This document shows, piece by piece, positions 52,875 to 60,931 of a stretch of DNA of 64,000 nt (its first letter is position 1; each line of letters opens with the position of its first letter). The translations under genes were made by a program, and so were the position numbers. Below the pieces are notes generated by a model, which saw only the letters and a list, made by a program, of their open reading frames with translations, ran no database searches and was not told where the DNA came from. This stretch comes from Agathobaculum desmolans ATCC 43058 (lineage in GTDB: Bacteria; Bacillota; Clostridia; Oscillospirales; Butyricicoccaceae), in assembly GCF_000701665.1 (NCBI RefSeq), contig NZ_JNJN01000006.1:1-64000 (forward strand). The letters run 5' to 3'.

Positions 52875-53843
52875 TTGAGAGAATATTATATCACAAAAAA
52901 CGACAGCGGACAACGTCTGAACAAATTTCTTGAAAAAGCCGTCCCCCTGCTGCCCGGCGGCATAATGCACAAGTACCTGCGGCTCAAACGCATCAAAGTC
53001 AACGGCAAACGCACGGATGCCGCCTACCGGTTGGCCGAGGGCGACGCGGTTCAGCTTTACCTGAACGACGAATACTTTGACGCACCGCGCGAGGAGGAAG
53101 CCTTTCGCCGCATCACACAGCCGCGGCTGCGTATCGTCTACGAGGATGACCATATCCTGCTGGCCGACAAAGCGCCCGGCATGGTCGTGCATGCCGATGA
53201 ACGCGGCGGCGCTGATACCCTGATCGCTCATATCCAAGCCTACCTGTATCAAACCGGCGCATGGAATCCGGCAGATGCCGCCTCCTTCGCCCCTGCCCTG
53301 TGCAATCGTATCGACCGCAACACCGGCGGCATTGTTATTGCCGCCAAAACCGCCGAGGCGCTGCGCATCCTCAATGATAAGATCAAGGAACGGGAGCTGG
53401 AAAAACGCTATTTGTGCATTGTACACGGCCGTCCGCAGCCCGCCGCCGGACTGATCGAGAATTATTTACGGCGGGACGAAAAGCGCAAGCAGGTCACCCT
53501 GCACCGCCAGCGTGTACCCGGCGCCAAAACCGCGCGCACACGCTACCGCACACTGGCATCGCAGGATAAGCTGTCACTCGTTGAATGTGAACTGCTGACC
53601 GGCCGCACCCATCAGATCCGTGCACACATGGCTTCAATCGGCTGCCCGCTGCTGGGCGACGGCAAATACGGCACAAATGAATTGAACCGCCCCTACAATG
53701 AAACCGGGCAGGCGCTGTATGCCTACTCACTCACTTTCCGATTTGAAGAAGACGCCGGTGTGCTGTCCTATCTAAACGGGCGGACATTCACAGCAAAGGA
53801 AATCCCTTTTGTACGCAAATATTTCCCGTCATTTCAGCTGTAA
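52875..53843 (+). CDS. RluA/RluD-family 23S rRNA pseudouridine synthase
   Basis: A 322-residue enzyme: N-terminal S4 RNA-binding domain (about 10-60, GQRLNKFLEKAVPLLPGG), then the PsuA domain with the catalytic Asp in NRIDRNTGGIVI (about 145) and GRTHQIRAHM. The exact uridine target cannot be read from the sequence. The upstream ATG at 52836 lacks a ribosome binding site, whereas AAAAGGA lies nine bases before TTG 52875, so I chose that start. Confidence 0.88.
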   Translation: MREYYITKNDSGQRLNKFLEKAVPLLPGGIMHKYLRLKRIKVNGKRTDAAYRLAEGDAVQLYLNDEYFDAPREEEAFRRITQPRLRIVYEDDHILLADKAPGMVVHADERGGADTLIAHIQAYLYQTGAWNPADAASFAPALCNRIDRNTGGIVIAAKTAEALRILNDKIKERELEKRYLCIVHGRPQPAAGLIENYLRRDEKRKQVTLHRQRVPGAKTARTRYRTLASQDKLSLVECELLTGRTHQIRAHMASIGCPLLGDGKYGTNELNRPYNETGQALYAYSLTFRFEEDAGVLSYLNGRTFTAKEIPFVRKYFPSFQL

Positions 53844-53935
53844 TGCTATTTTATCCGCTCCCTGAAAACAACCGATCCCGCGGCACAACGTACCCCGAGC
53901 TGCACGCCGCAAACGGTATCGGCAGCGCAGATGCA

Positions 53936-53968
53936 CGAACCCCCGATGGCTTATGCCCCGGGGGTTCG
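53936..53968 (+). terminator. GC-rich hairpin after the pseudouridine synthase
   Basis: CGAACCCCCG/CGGGGGTTCG with a 13-base loop. It lacks a T-run, so it may only assist the terminator that follows. Confidence 0.4.
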
Positions 53969-54008
53969 TATCGAGCAGCTTTTCGGTCTGCCAAAAAGAC
54001 ACTCCGCC

Positions 54009-54035
54009 GCCCCTCCGGTTCGCACCGGAAGGGCG
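54009..54035 (+). terminator. Terminator after the pseudouridine synthase
   Basis: CGCCCCTCCGGT against ACCGGAAGGGCG, followed by TTTTTTT, placed before the convergent deacetylase stop. Confidence 0.8.
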
Positions 54036-54075
54036 TTTTTTTGTGTTCTCTTTCTGCTGCCAGTCCGTGTAAGGA

Positions 54076-55857
54076 TCACGCCGCCGATTCCTTGATATTC
54101 GTGTATACCTTGCCCGGTTCCAGCGTGATTCCTTTGACCGCAGCCAGTTCGGAAACCGTCACAAATGCATAGGTCTTATCCGTTCTGCTCTGCAGCTCAT
54201 CGATCGCCTGTAAAACGCCCTGCACCGTACCGGTATACATATCATGCATCAGGACGATCGATCCGTCCTTCGCCAGATCGATCAGATTATTCTTCACACT
54301 CGACGGATCGGTCTTGGTCTTCCAGTCCAGCGTATCCGCATCCCAGTTGATGATCGGCAGACCCAGTTCCTTCATCACCGCCTGCACCTTATCATCATAA
54401 GCACCGCCAACCGGTCGCATCACCGTTGGCCGTGCGCCGCAATATTTCTCGATCAGATCGTTGTTGTCATTGATCTCCTTGCGGATCTCATCCTCGCCCA
54501 GCGCCGGCAGCATACTCATCGGATGGTTCATGGTGTGGTTGCCCAGTTCATGCCCCTCCGCCAGATAACGGCTGCAATGCGAATTGAAATCCTGCAAACG
54601 GTAGCCGCACATAAAGAACGTCGCGTGTGCGCCGCGCTCCTTCAGGCCGTCCAGCAGCGTTGCGGTCAATCCTTCGGGGTACTCGCCCGTGCGCCCAGTC
54701 GGCCCATCGTCAAAGGTCAGGGCGATATACACGTCCGCCTCCGGGATATTCCCGCCGACAGCCTGCGTCAAGCCCTCCTTCAAAGAATCCAAATATGCCT
54801 TCTGGCTGTCAAAGCCATCCAGCGATACAGTGGTGAATGCAAAGGCGCCGTCGCCCAAATCGGTAAAGTGCTTGCCGATCACCGCGGCAAATACCGGCGC
54901 CGAAACATAAAAGCTGCCGGACGCTTCATCCTGATAGGCATCGATATGGTCGCCCTTCACCTTTTCACCGTTCACCTTGGTTTTGCCATCATCCTGCACG
55001 GTCGACTGGAGCCCACTGCAATCCACCGTCCATTCATGCTTGCCGTCAAACGATGCCGTGCCGCCCAGCGCATGTACCGCCGCTTTGAGCGGTACGTATT
55101 TCATACCGCCACGGTCAAGCGCCGCCTTGCCGCGCTTGCCCTCTTCCTCGGACATCTGCACCGTCTCACCCGCAGACAGCAGCTTATCCGAATCCGCACG
55201 CAGCAGCACGCTGGTTGCTGCAAGCTGCTGCTCAGACGGGCCGAGCACCGCCAGTGCTTCTTCTGCCGCTTTTCCGATCTTATCCTCATCCAGTGGTTTT
55301 TTCGACTGGGAAATCACGATCAGATCTCCCTGATCCGCCCCCAGTTCACTGCTCTGCCACGAAAGCGCCGTGCAAAAATCCCGCACAGGCACATACAGCA
55401 CCCCGTCCTTTGCATCGGCTGCAACGGACATCGAATGTTTTTCTCCATTCAGCAGCATATTCTTGCTGCCGGCCTTCATCTGCACAGTATCCTTTTTGCG
55501 GGTTGCCGTGGCTGTCCCCGCTGCCGCATCCCATGCAAAATCCATATCCATGTTCTCGCAAAGAGACTGCATAGGAACCAGTGCGCTGCCGCTCTGATCC
55601 CGATAAGGCGTGCCGCCCAGATCCACTGCTTTTCCCTGCATCAGGGCGCGTGGGGTTTGCAGCTGATACACGATCTGCGAGGATCCGCCGCCGAACAGCG
55701 CGCCCGCGGCCCCCGTTACCATACGAAATATGACCGGCACCGCAATTACAACCAGCAGAATCAGGGCGATCAGCACCCCATAGTGACTGTTGCGGCGACG
55801 GCGGCGATGACGACGGTAGCTGGACCGATACGCCGACTGATACGCCATTTTCCTCAT
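54076..55857 (-). CDS. Membrane-anchored polysaccharide deacetylase with copper-amine-oxidase-like stalk
   Basis: A 593-residue type II membrane protein: basic cytosolic head (RRHRRRRR), one helix (about 28-45), stalk regions (about 90-330) with YVPVRDFCTALSW and YVPLKAAVHALGG that match copper-amine-oxidase N-terminal-like modules, and a C-terminal NodB domain with TFDDGP, HTMNH, RPVGG, DTLDW and LMHD. It would deacetylate cell-wall sugars outside. The third motif is RPVGG rather than the usual RPPxG. An ATG at 55848 is an alternative start. It ends a few bases after a hairpin from the opposite gene. Confidence 0.88.
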   Translation of the reverse strand: MRKMAYQSAYRSSYRRHRRRRRNSHYGVLIALILLVVIAVPVIFRMVTGAAGALFGGGSSQIVYQLQTPRALMQGKAVDLGGTPYRDQSGSALVPMQSLCENMDMDFAWDAAAGTATATRKKDTVQMKAGSKNMLLNGEKHSMSVAADAKDGVLYVPVRDFCTALSWQSSELGADQGDLIVISQSKKPLDEDKIGKAAEEALAVLGPSEQQLAATSVLLRADSDKLLSAGETVQMSEEEGKRGKAALDRGGMKYVPLKAAVHALGGTASFDGKHEWTVDCSGLQSTVQDDGKTKVNGEKVKGDHIDAYQDEASGSFYVSAPVFAAVIGKHFTDLGDGAFAFTTVSLDGFDSQKAYLDSLKEGLTQAVGGNIPEADVYIALTFDDGPTGRTGEYPEGLTATLLDGLKERGAHATFFMCGYRLQDFNSHCSRYLAEGHELGNHTMNHPMSMLPALGEDEIRKEINDNNDLIEKYCGARPTVMRPVGGAYDDKVQAVMKELGLPIINWDADTLDWKTKTDPSSVKNNLIDLAKDGSIVLMHDMYTGTVQGVLQAIDELQSRTDKTYAFVTVSELAAVKGITLEPGKVYTNIKESAA

Positions 55858-55899
55858 CCCTTCCTATCTTTATTGGTATATTTGTGTCTCTATTTACTC

Positions 55900-55908
55900 A
55901 TTATAGCA
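55900..55908 (-). promoter_or_regulatory. Extended -10 promoter of the deacetylase gene
   Basis: Minus-strand TGCTATAAT, an extended -10 with a perfect hexamer, about 45 bases before the start. Confidence 0.6.
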
Positions 55909-55939
55909 CCCCTTGACGCAAAATAAAGTTACATAACCG

Positions 55940-56827
55940 TTACTTTTCTTTTCCTGCGGCTTTCAGCGCATTTTCCATCATCTGCACACCAATCCCCAAC
56001 AAATGCGGTCCAACATAAGCCCCCAGCGTACAGTCGATCTCGCCCTCCATACAGTTTTGATAATCCGGCAGGCTTTGCTGCGCCAAGCTGCGGATCTCTT
56101 TCAGCTCAGCCGGCGAATCCCCGTGAGCTACCGCCAGATTAAACCGGATGCCGCGCGGCACACAGGCTGCTGCCAGCTGCACCATCTTCTGCATCGCCGC
56201 CTTGCGCCCGCGCATTTTCGCTGTATTGACCAGCTCTCCCTCTTCCGTAAAGGAAATAATGGGCTTGATTTGCAGCAGCGTACCGGCCACCGCCGTAATA
56301 CGGCCGATACGGCCTCCCTTTTGCAAATATTCCAGCGTATCCACACAGAAAAACACCGTCGTATCCTGCATCAGCGGCGGCAGAGCGCGCAGCAATTCTT
56401 CCCAAGTCCATCCCTCTTCGATCCAGCGGGCTGCCTGCAAAACCGTCATACCGGTTCCCAGCGAGCCGCTCAAGGTATCAAACGCAGCGACCTCCAACCC
56501 GGGCGTCTGCTCTCCGATCAGGCGCACCAGATTATGTGTCCCGCTCAGGCCGCTTGAAAAGTTGATCGCCAGCACCTTGGTGTAACCCGCTTCCCGAATC
56601 CGTGCGAACGCCCGCTCTACTGACGCCCCGTCCGGCAAGGTCGTCTTGGGTATCTCCGTCGGCAATCGGCGGTATACCTCTGTCGGTGTGATATCCACGC
56701 CATCTGCATATTCGCCGTCCGAAAAAATCAGCTTGAGCGGTACTACATGAATATCGTAACGATGCAGCAGCGCCTGTGGAATATCGGCGCACGAATCGGT
56801 CAGCAACGCGATTTTCTGTTGATTCAT
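55940..56827 (-). CDS. DegV family fatty-acid-binding protein
   Basis: A 295-residue two-domain protein with LLTDSCADIP at the start, AINFSSGLSGTHN (fatty-acid carboxylate site) and DTLEYLQKGGRIGR in the middle. DegV/FakB proteins hold a fatty acid for phosphorylation by FakA; FakA is not in the window. ATG 56827 was chosen because GAGGGG is six bases ahead. It follows the zinc-ribbon gene by 19 bases. Confidence 0.93.
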   Translation of the reverse strand: MNQQKIALLTDSCADIPQALLHRYDIHVVPLKLIFSDGEYADGVDITPTEVYRRLPTEIPKTTLPDGASVERAFARIREAGYTKVLAINFSSGLSGTHNLVRLIGEQTPGLEVAAFDTLSGSLGTGMTVLQAARWIEEGWTWEELLRALPPLMQDTTVFFCVDTLEYLQKGGRIGRITAVAGTLLQIKPIISFTEEGELVNTAKMRGRKAAMQKMVQLAAACVPRGIRFNLAVAHGDSPAELKEIRSLAQQSLPDYQNCMEGEIDCTLGAYVGPHLLGIGVQMMENALKAAGKEK

Positions 56828-56846
56828 TTTCATCCCCTCTTTACCC

Positions 56847-57038
56847 TTACAATTCCTCTCCTGCACTCCAGTTGATCAAATGCGGGGAAACCGTTTTCTT
56901 CTGCTGGCCCGGAGGCGGCACTTTTACGCCAAAAAAATCATACCATTGACCGCAGACCTCACATTGCCAAGCCGCAGCCGCCGTTTCGTCCATAATATAG
57001 ATCTCATTGCCGCAGGAGCAGTTCAGGATCGTCATCAT
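56847..57038 (-). CDS. Small zinc-ribbon protein
   Basis: A 63-residue protein with two cysteine pairs, CSCGN and CEVCG, spaced as a zinc ribbon, followed by WYDFFGVKVPPPGQQKK. No function can be named. It has AAAGGA upstream and is cotranscribed with degV. The frame is open to 57056 but without a better start. Confidence 0.6.
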   Translation of the reverse strand: MMTILNCSCGNEIYIMDETAAAAWQCEVCGQWYDFFGVKVPPPGQQKKTVSPHLINWSAGEEL

Positions 57039-57181
57039 TCTCTTCCTTTCACGCACCGTTTATATGCGCCAATCTGTAAATTGATATTCTCAGTATAACA
57101 TATCCCATAAAGGAAGTCGAATACTATTCCACACCCGCCCGGTTTAAGCTTCTGATAAAATATCGGCTGATCCGCAACAAA

Positions 57182-57378
57182 AGGCTTGGAGTCCGGCTCC
57201 AAGCCTGAGATTGTCGAAAAACTTTGTTTTTCGACAATCTATGTTTGGACTATGCCAAACATGAACGAGAAAAAAGTTCCTGTACAGAAACTTTTTCTCT
57301 CTCAAAGTATAAAAAGTCAGGCACATGTCCTGACTTTTTATGCATTTGCGCTGCAAATGCTGTTTCATGCGCGCTGCC
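57182..57378. repeat. Multi-hairpin intergenic repeat, copy 3 (best preserved)
   Basis: Six stems follow one another: AGGCTTGGAG/CTCCAAGCCT (57182-57206), ATTGTCGAAAAAC/GTTTTTCGACAAT (57210-57238, perfect 13 bp), ATGTTTGG/CCAAACAT (57241-57262), GAGAAAAAAGTT against AAACTTTTTCTC (57267-57299), ATAAAAAGTCAGG/CCTGACTTTTTAT (57309-57341) and GCATTTGC/GCAAATGC (57342-57360), then the tail AATGCTGTTTCATGCGCGCT. The order recurs at 549 and 22010. A second copy of the first stem lies at 57427-57453. No convincing gene overlaps it. Confidence 0.8.
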
Positions 57379-57426
57379 GCGCGTATTGCTGACGTCCATC
57401 GACAAAATACTTTTTCGAAAAGCTAA

Positions 57427-57453
57427 GGCTTGGAGTCCAGCTCCAAGCCTTTT
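57427..57453. terminator. Terminator after the uronate reductase gene; twin of the first repeat stem
   Basis: AAGGCTTGGAG/CTCCAAGCCTT with a 5-base loop, 23 bases past the uxuB-like stop. It differs from the stem at 57182-57206 by one loop base. Confidence 0.7.
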
Positions 57454-57475
57454 GTTGCTTTCATGTTATGCGCAA

Positions 57476-59095
57476 TCAGAGGATCCATTCCTGTTCTTTT
57501 TCCTCGCCGCAATACTTGCACAGCGTTTCTCGGATCGCACGCGGCCCGCGGTTCAGTTCATTGAACATGCGGACGACCGTTTCGCCTACACCGATCTCAA
57601 ACAGGTTCACGCCGAAGTAATACCGGTTGGACAACAGCGGGTACAGCTGCTCCTCCGTCGCTTCTTCTCCCAGTTTGGGATTGCCCATCAAAGCGCGGAC
57701 TGCATCGATGTTCGCATCCGGGCTCAGTTCAAACGCCTCGCCGCGGTCATCCACACCGACCAGATAGCGCAGCCATCCTGCCAACACCAGCGGGATATAC
57801 ACCAGCTTGGTCGCACGGTGCGCCGGCAGCATGGAATTGTAATACGCATACAGCGTTGTACCGAAACGCGGCGCGATCTTACGCGACGTATCGGTCGCCG
57901 TACGCTGCGGCGAATCCTGCAGGAAAGGATTGGGGTAACGTTCACCGAGCACCTCATGCAGGAATGCCACCGGATCGATCACGCCCGGATCGGCAACCAT
58001 CGGCATTGCCTCCTGCTCGCTCAGGCGCGTCACCAGATTGACTAGTTCCTTATCCTTCATTTCCGCACTGATCTGGGTGTAGCCCAGCAGGCAGCCGAAA
58101 ACGCCAAGCGCGGTATCCATCGGGTTCATACAGGTGCTTACCTTCATCATCGCAGATTTTTCCACGATATCACGGCGCGTCAGGATCACGCCGCACTGCT
58201 CCAGCGGCGGATGACCGTTCGGGAACGCATCCTCGATCAGCAGATAGTGCGGACTTTCCGAGTTGACGTAAACCGCCGCATACGTTCCCTTTTCTGTTAC
58301 GAACGGACGCGCATTCTCCAAACCGTCCGCCGCCAGCTTTTCCGCGATACGGGCATCCGGATGCGGTGTGATCTTATCGATCATCGACAGCGGGAAGGTA
58401 TTCTTCTTGAGCAATGCGAAATACTCATCCTCGGAAATAAAGCCGTTTTTCTGCCAGCCACGCGCCATATACCGCACTGCACGCTCCAGCCGCATCCCGT
58501 TGTCCTGACAGTTGTCCAGCGAAACCAGCGCAAGCGGCGGCAAGCCGGCGCGGGCACGCATCAGGCACAGAGCCGTCAGCTTACCGAAGAAGGAGCGGCA
58601 TCCCTCCGGTCCGCCGTCGCGGTCATGCGCATAATCCGGCAGGAATTCATTCATATCATTCTGGAACACATAACCCTTTTCGGTCAGCGTAAAGCTGACC
58701 ATCTGCAGCGAAGGCGCCAGAAAGATCTCCTGCAGCCGTGCCATATCCTCGCTCAGCTTAAGGCTTTCGGTAACCGAAGCGATAACTTCCTTGTTGATCG
58801 TGCCGTTCGAATACAGGGTCACCACCAGCGACAGGTGATCGCACGCACGGTAGCAGCGGTCGATCAGTTCTTCATCATAACCGTCACAGCAGATCACGCC
58901 GGTATCCGACAGGCCGGCTGTCAGCATCCGCTGTGCCAGCACGGCGGGAAAAGCCCGGAACAGGTTGCCGGCGCCAAAATGCAGCCACGCCGGCGCTTTG
59001 CGCGTATTGTCACGCACCGCGTCGATATCATACTGCGGCAGGCGGTAGCTCTTCCAGGACGCATTATGCTTTAAGCTTTCTTTTGTCAATTTCAT
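57476..59095 (-). CDS. Mannitol dehydrogenase/fructuronate reductase family protein
   Basis: A 539-residue NAD(P)-dependent polyol dehydrogenase of the UxuB/UxaB/MtlK group. N-terminal LHFGAGNLFRAF is the cofactor-binding start; SMIDKITPHPDARI holds the catalytic Lys; STCMNPMDTALGVFGCLLGY and the C-terminal KLVYIPLVLAGWLRY follow. Fructuronate or tagaturonate reduction in uronate breakdown is most likely; mannitol oxidation cannot be ruled out. It is monocistronic, with no other uronate genes near. Confidence 0.85.
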   Translation of the reverse strand: MKLTKESLKHNASWKSYRLPQYDIDAVRDNTRKAPAWLHFGAGNLFRAFPAVLAQRMLTAGLSDTGVICCDGYDEELIDRCYRACDHLSLVVTLYSNGTINKEVIASVTESLKLSEDMARLQEIFLAPSLQMVSFTLTEKGYVFQNDMNEFLPDYAHDRDGGPEGCRSFFGKLTALCLMRARAGLPPLALVSLDNCQDNGMRLERAVRYMARGWQKNGFISEDEYFALLKKNTFPLSMIDKITPHPDARIAEKLAADGLENARPFVTEKGTYAAVYVNSESPHYLLIEDAFPNGHPPLEQCGVILTRRDIVEKSAMMKVSTCMNPMDTALGVFGCLLGYTQISAEMKDKELVNLVTRLSEQEAMPMVADPGVIDPVAFLHEVLGERYPNPFLQDSPQRTATDTSRKIAPRFGTTLYAYYNSMLPAHRATKLVYIPLVLAGWLRYLVGVDDRGEAFELSPDANIDAVRALMGNPKLGEEATEEQLYPLLSNRYYFGVNLFEIGVGETVVRMFNELNRGPRAIRETLCKYCGEEKEQEWIL

Positions 59096-59229
59096 AAAGC
59101 GGTCACTCCCTTTTCGTGAACGGAAAACTCCGTTCTGCTTCCATTGTCATATAGTATACCAAATTTTCCGCGCCTTGCATAGGGAAAATCGGAAATCTTG
59201 ACAAATTCATCCGAAGGATACACAAACCA

Positions 59230-59255
59230 AAAGCCGCCTGTTTAACAGGCGGCTT
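59230..59255 (-). terminator. Terminator after folT
   Basis: Perfect palindrome GCCGCCTGTT-T-AACAGGCGGC with TTTTGG following on the minus strand. Confidence 0.8.
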
Positions 59256-59292
59256 AAGACACATCCGTTTATCAGCCGCGCGGGCAGCCGGA

Positions 59293-59889
59293 TTACTGCG
59301 TATTGCTCTCCGGCACGCATTTTTCGGACGGTGTACCCGGCAGCGCATAATACATCCGCAGCACCAGCTTCATGGCAAAATACAAAATTGCGACCTCCGC
59401 CGGTAAAATCAACAGGTTTTTCGGCACACGCAGGGCAAGCAGCACACTCATCGCCTTGCCGCCGGTGATCGTCAGCCACAAGGTATTGAGGCCGATATTG
59501 CAGATCACGTTAACGCACAGCTTGGCGCCGATCGCCCGCCCAACAGACAGCTTGCGCGGATACAGCCACAAGCCCCACAGCAAACCGCCAACGACCGCTG
59601 TCAGCGTGAAGCCCGGGAAATAGGCACCCATGGTCAGGTTTCCGGCGAAATAGCCAAGCACATCGGTGCACACACCGGCCGTCATGCCCACCGCCGGGCC
59701 GAACAGCATACCGATCGCCGCGTTGCACAGAAAGCCAAAGCCAATGCGCAGGTTGGGCGGCAGCTTGATCTGCAGCCCCATCAAATCGAGCGCAATGTTG
59801 ATCGAAATCAACAGCGCCGTCAGCGCAAGGCAACGGGTGGATTTGAGTTCCTTCAGGGAGCGGACAAAGATATTTTCGTTTTTAGACAT
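59293..59889 (-). CDS. folT: Folate-family ECF transporter S component
   Basis: A 198-residue protein with about six membrane helices (LALTALLISINIALDLMGL, FGFLCNAAIGMLFGP, GYFAGNLTMGAYFPGFTLTA). It matches the FolT group of ECF S components, which bind folate and join a shared energising module (not in the window). The link is supported by the tetrahydrofolate riboswitch upstream. The open frame begins at GTG 59901 inside the GGAGG; ATG 59889 is 11 bases after it and is more likely. Confidence 0.9.
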   Translation of the reverse strand: MSKNENIFVRSLKELKSTRCLALTALLISINIALDLMGLQIKLPPNLRIGFGFLCNAAIGMLFGPAVGMTAGVCTDVLGYFAGNLTMGAYFPGFTLTAVVGGLLWGLWLYPRKLSVGRAIGAKLCVNVICNIGLNTLWLTITGGKAMSVLLALRVPKNLLILPAEVAILYFAMKLVLRMYYALPGTPSEKCVPESNTQ

Positions 59890-59955
59890 AGAAAAAGACA
59901 CCTCCTAAAAAAATTCATCTGTTGCCACAGCGATTTAGGAAATGCCTAAACAGTT

Positions 59956-60058
59956 GCAGCAGCGGGATGCGATCACAATACCGCAGGGAAAACTCCCTTT
60001 CGTCCACCGAACAACTCCCCGTCTCGGCGGCACTTTACGCATTGTGGTCTACTCTGCT
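59956..60058 (-). ncRNA. Tetrahydrofolate (THF) riboswitch
   Basis: The minus-strand leader of folT reads GAGTAGACCACAATGCGTAA, then AGTGCC, then GGGAGTTGTTCGGTGGACGA, AAGGGAGTTTTCCCTGCGGT, and ATTGTGATCGCATCCCGCTG. These match the THF-I aptamer: the GAGTAGA and GCGTNAAGTG start, the pseudoknot-forming ACGAAGGGA part, and the GCGGT-ATTGTGATCGCATCC close. A further hairpin (TTTAGG/CCTAAA) lies between it and the AGGAGG, so translation control is likely. Confidence 0.88.
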
Positions 60059-60084
60059 TTTTCTGCTCTTATTGTATCACGCTT

Positions 60085-60891
60085 TCAGCACTTGTCAATA
60101 CCGAAAACGTCCCGGATGGTGCGGCACACGCCGTCCTCATCGTTGCCCGGCGCTATGTGCTTTGCCGCCGCTTTCAGCGCTTCGTGCCCGCTCGCCATTG
60201 CGTAGGACTCCCCTGCCGCCTGCAGCAGCTCCAAATCATTCAGGTAATCCCCAAACACCATACACTCCTCCGGCGCGATCCCCAGCTTCCGGCACATGGC
60301 GTGCAGCGCCAAGCCCTTATTCATGCCGGGGCGCATCAGATCCATCCAATCTGCACCGGAAACAGCAAGCTGCGAGCTTTGTGCAAACGAACCAAACGCA
60401 GGCAACAGCACCTGTTCAGCCCGTCCCTCGCAGAACACAGCGATTTTGCACACCGGCTCCCGGCGGACAAATTCCAGCAAGTCAGGCACCTTGGTGCGGC
60501 GGGTGGAATAAATCGCCATGCTCTTCATAAAAGCCGGATCCGCATCATCCTCATAAAAGCCGCCGTGCCGGGCGGATACGATTGCATACACGCCGGGCAG
60601 CTGCCGCACGGTTTCCACTGCGCGGCAGACCTCTTCCATCGGCATCGCCTCGAAGGAAATGATCTCCGCACCGTCCGCGACCACAGCGCCGTTTTCACTG
60701 ATGTACATCAGCTCATCCGCAATCTCACCAAACTGTTCATACAGCGTATAATACTGCCGCCCGGAGGCCGGCGCGAACCGCACACCGCGCGCCCACAGCG
60801 TGTGGATAAGGGGAAACAAGCCTTTCGGAAGCTGTCCGTCACTGGTTAAAAGTGTGCCGTCCATATCTGCGGCAATCAGTTTAATCGCCAT
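60085..60891 (-). CDS. Cof-type HAD-IIB sugar/nucleotide phosphatase
   Basis: A 268-residue HAD hydrolase with DMDGTLLT (motif I, about 9-16), APASGRQY (motif II) and FGDYLNDLELL (motif IV), plus the C2B cap. Such enzymes dephosphorylate sugar phosphates, PLP or FMN; the substrate is unknown. GGAGA precedes ATG 60891. It follows feoB by 40 bases and may be cotranscribed. Confidence 0.9.
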   Translation of the reverse strand: MAIKLIAADMDGTLLTSDGQLPKGLFPLIHTLWARGVRFAPASGRQYYTLYEQFGEIADELMYISENGAVVADGAEIISFEAMPMEEVCRAVETVRQLPGVYAIVSARHGGFYEDDADPAFMKSMAIYSTRRTKVPDLLEFVRREPVCKIAVFCEGRAEQVLLPAFGSFAQSSQLAVSGADWMDLMRPGMNKGLALHAMCRKLGIAPEECMVFGDYLNDLELLQAAGESYAMASGHEALKAAAKHIAPGNDEDGVCRTIRDVFGIDKC

Positions 60892-60931
60892 CAATCGGTT
60901 CTCCTTTCTCTGCCAAAAATACCGGGCAGTG

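Noticed and set aside
57144-57368. Antisense frame with VHVWHSPNIDC, similar to one at 396-680
   Set aside because: The similarity comes from the shared hairpin repeat, not from a protein; neither frame has a ribosome binding site.
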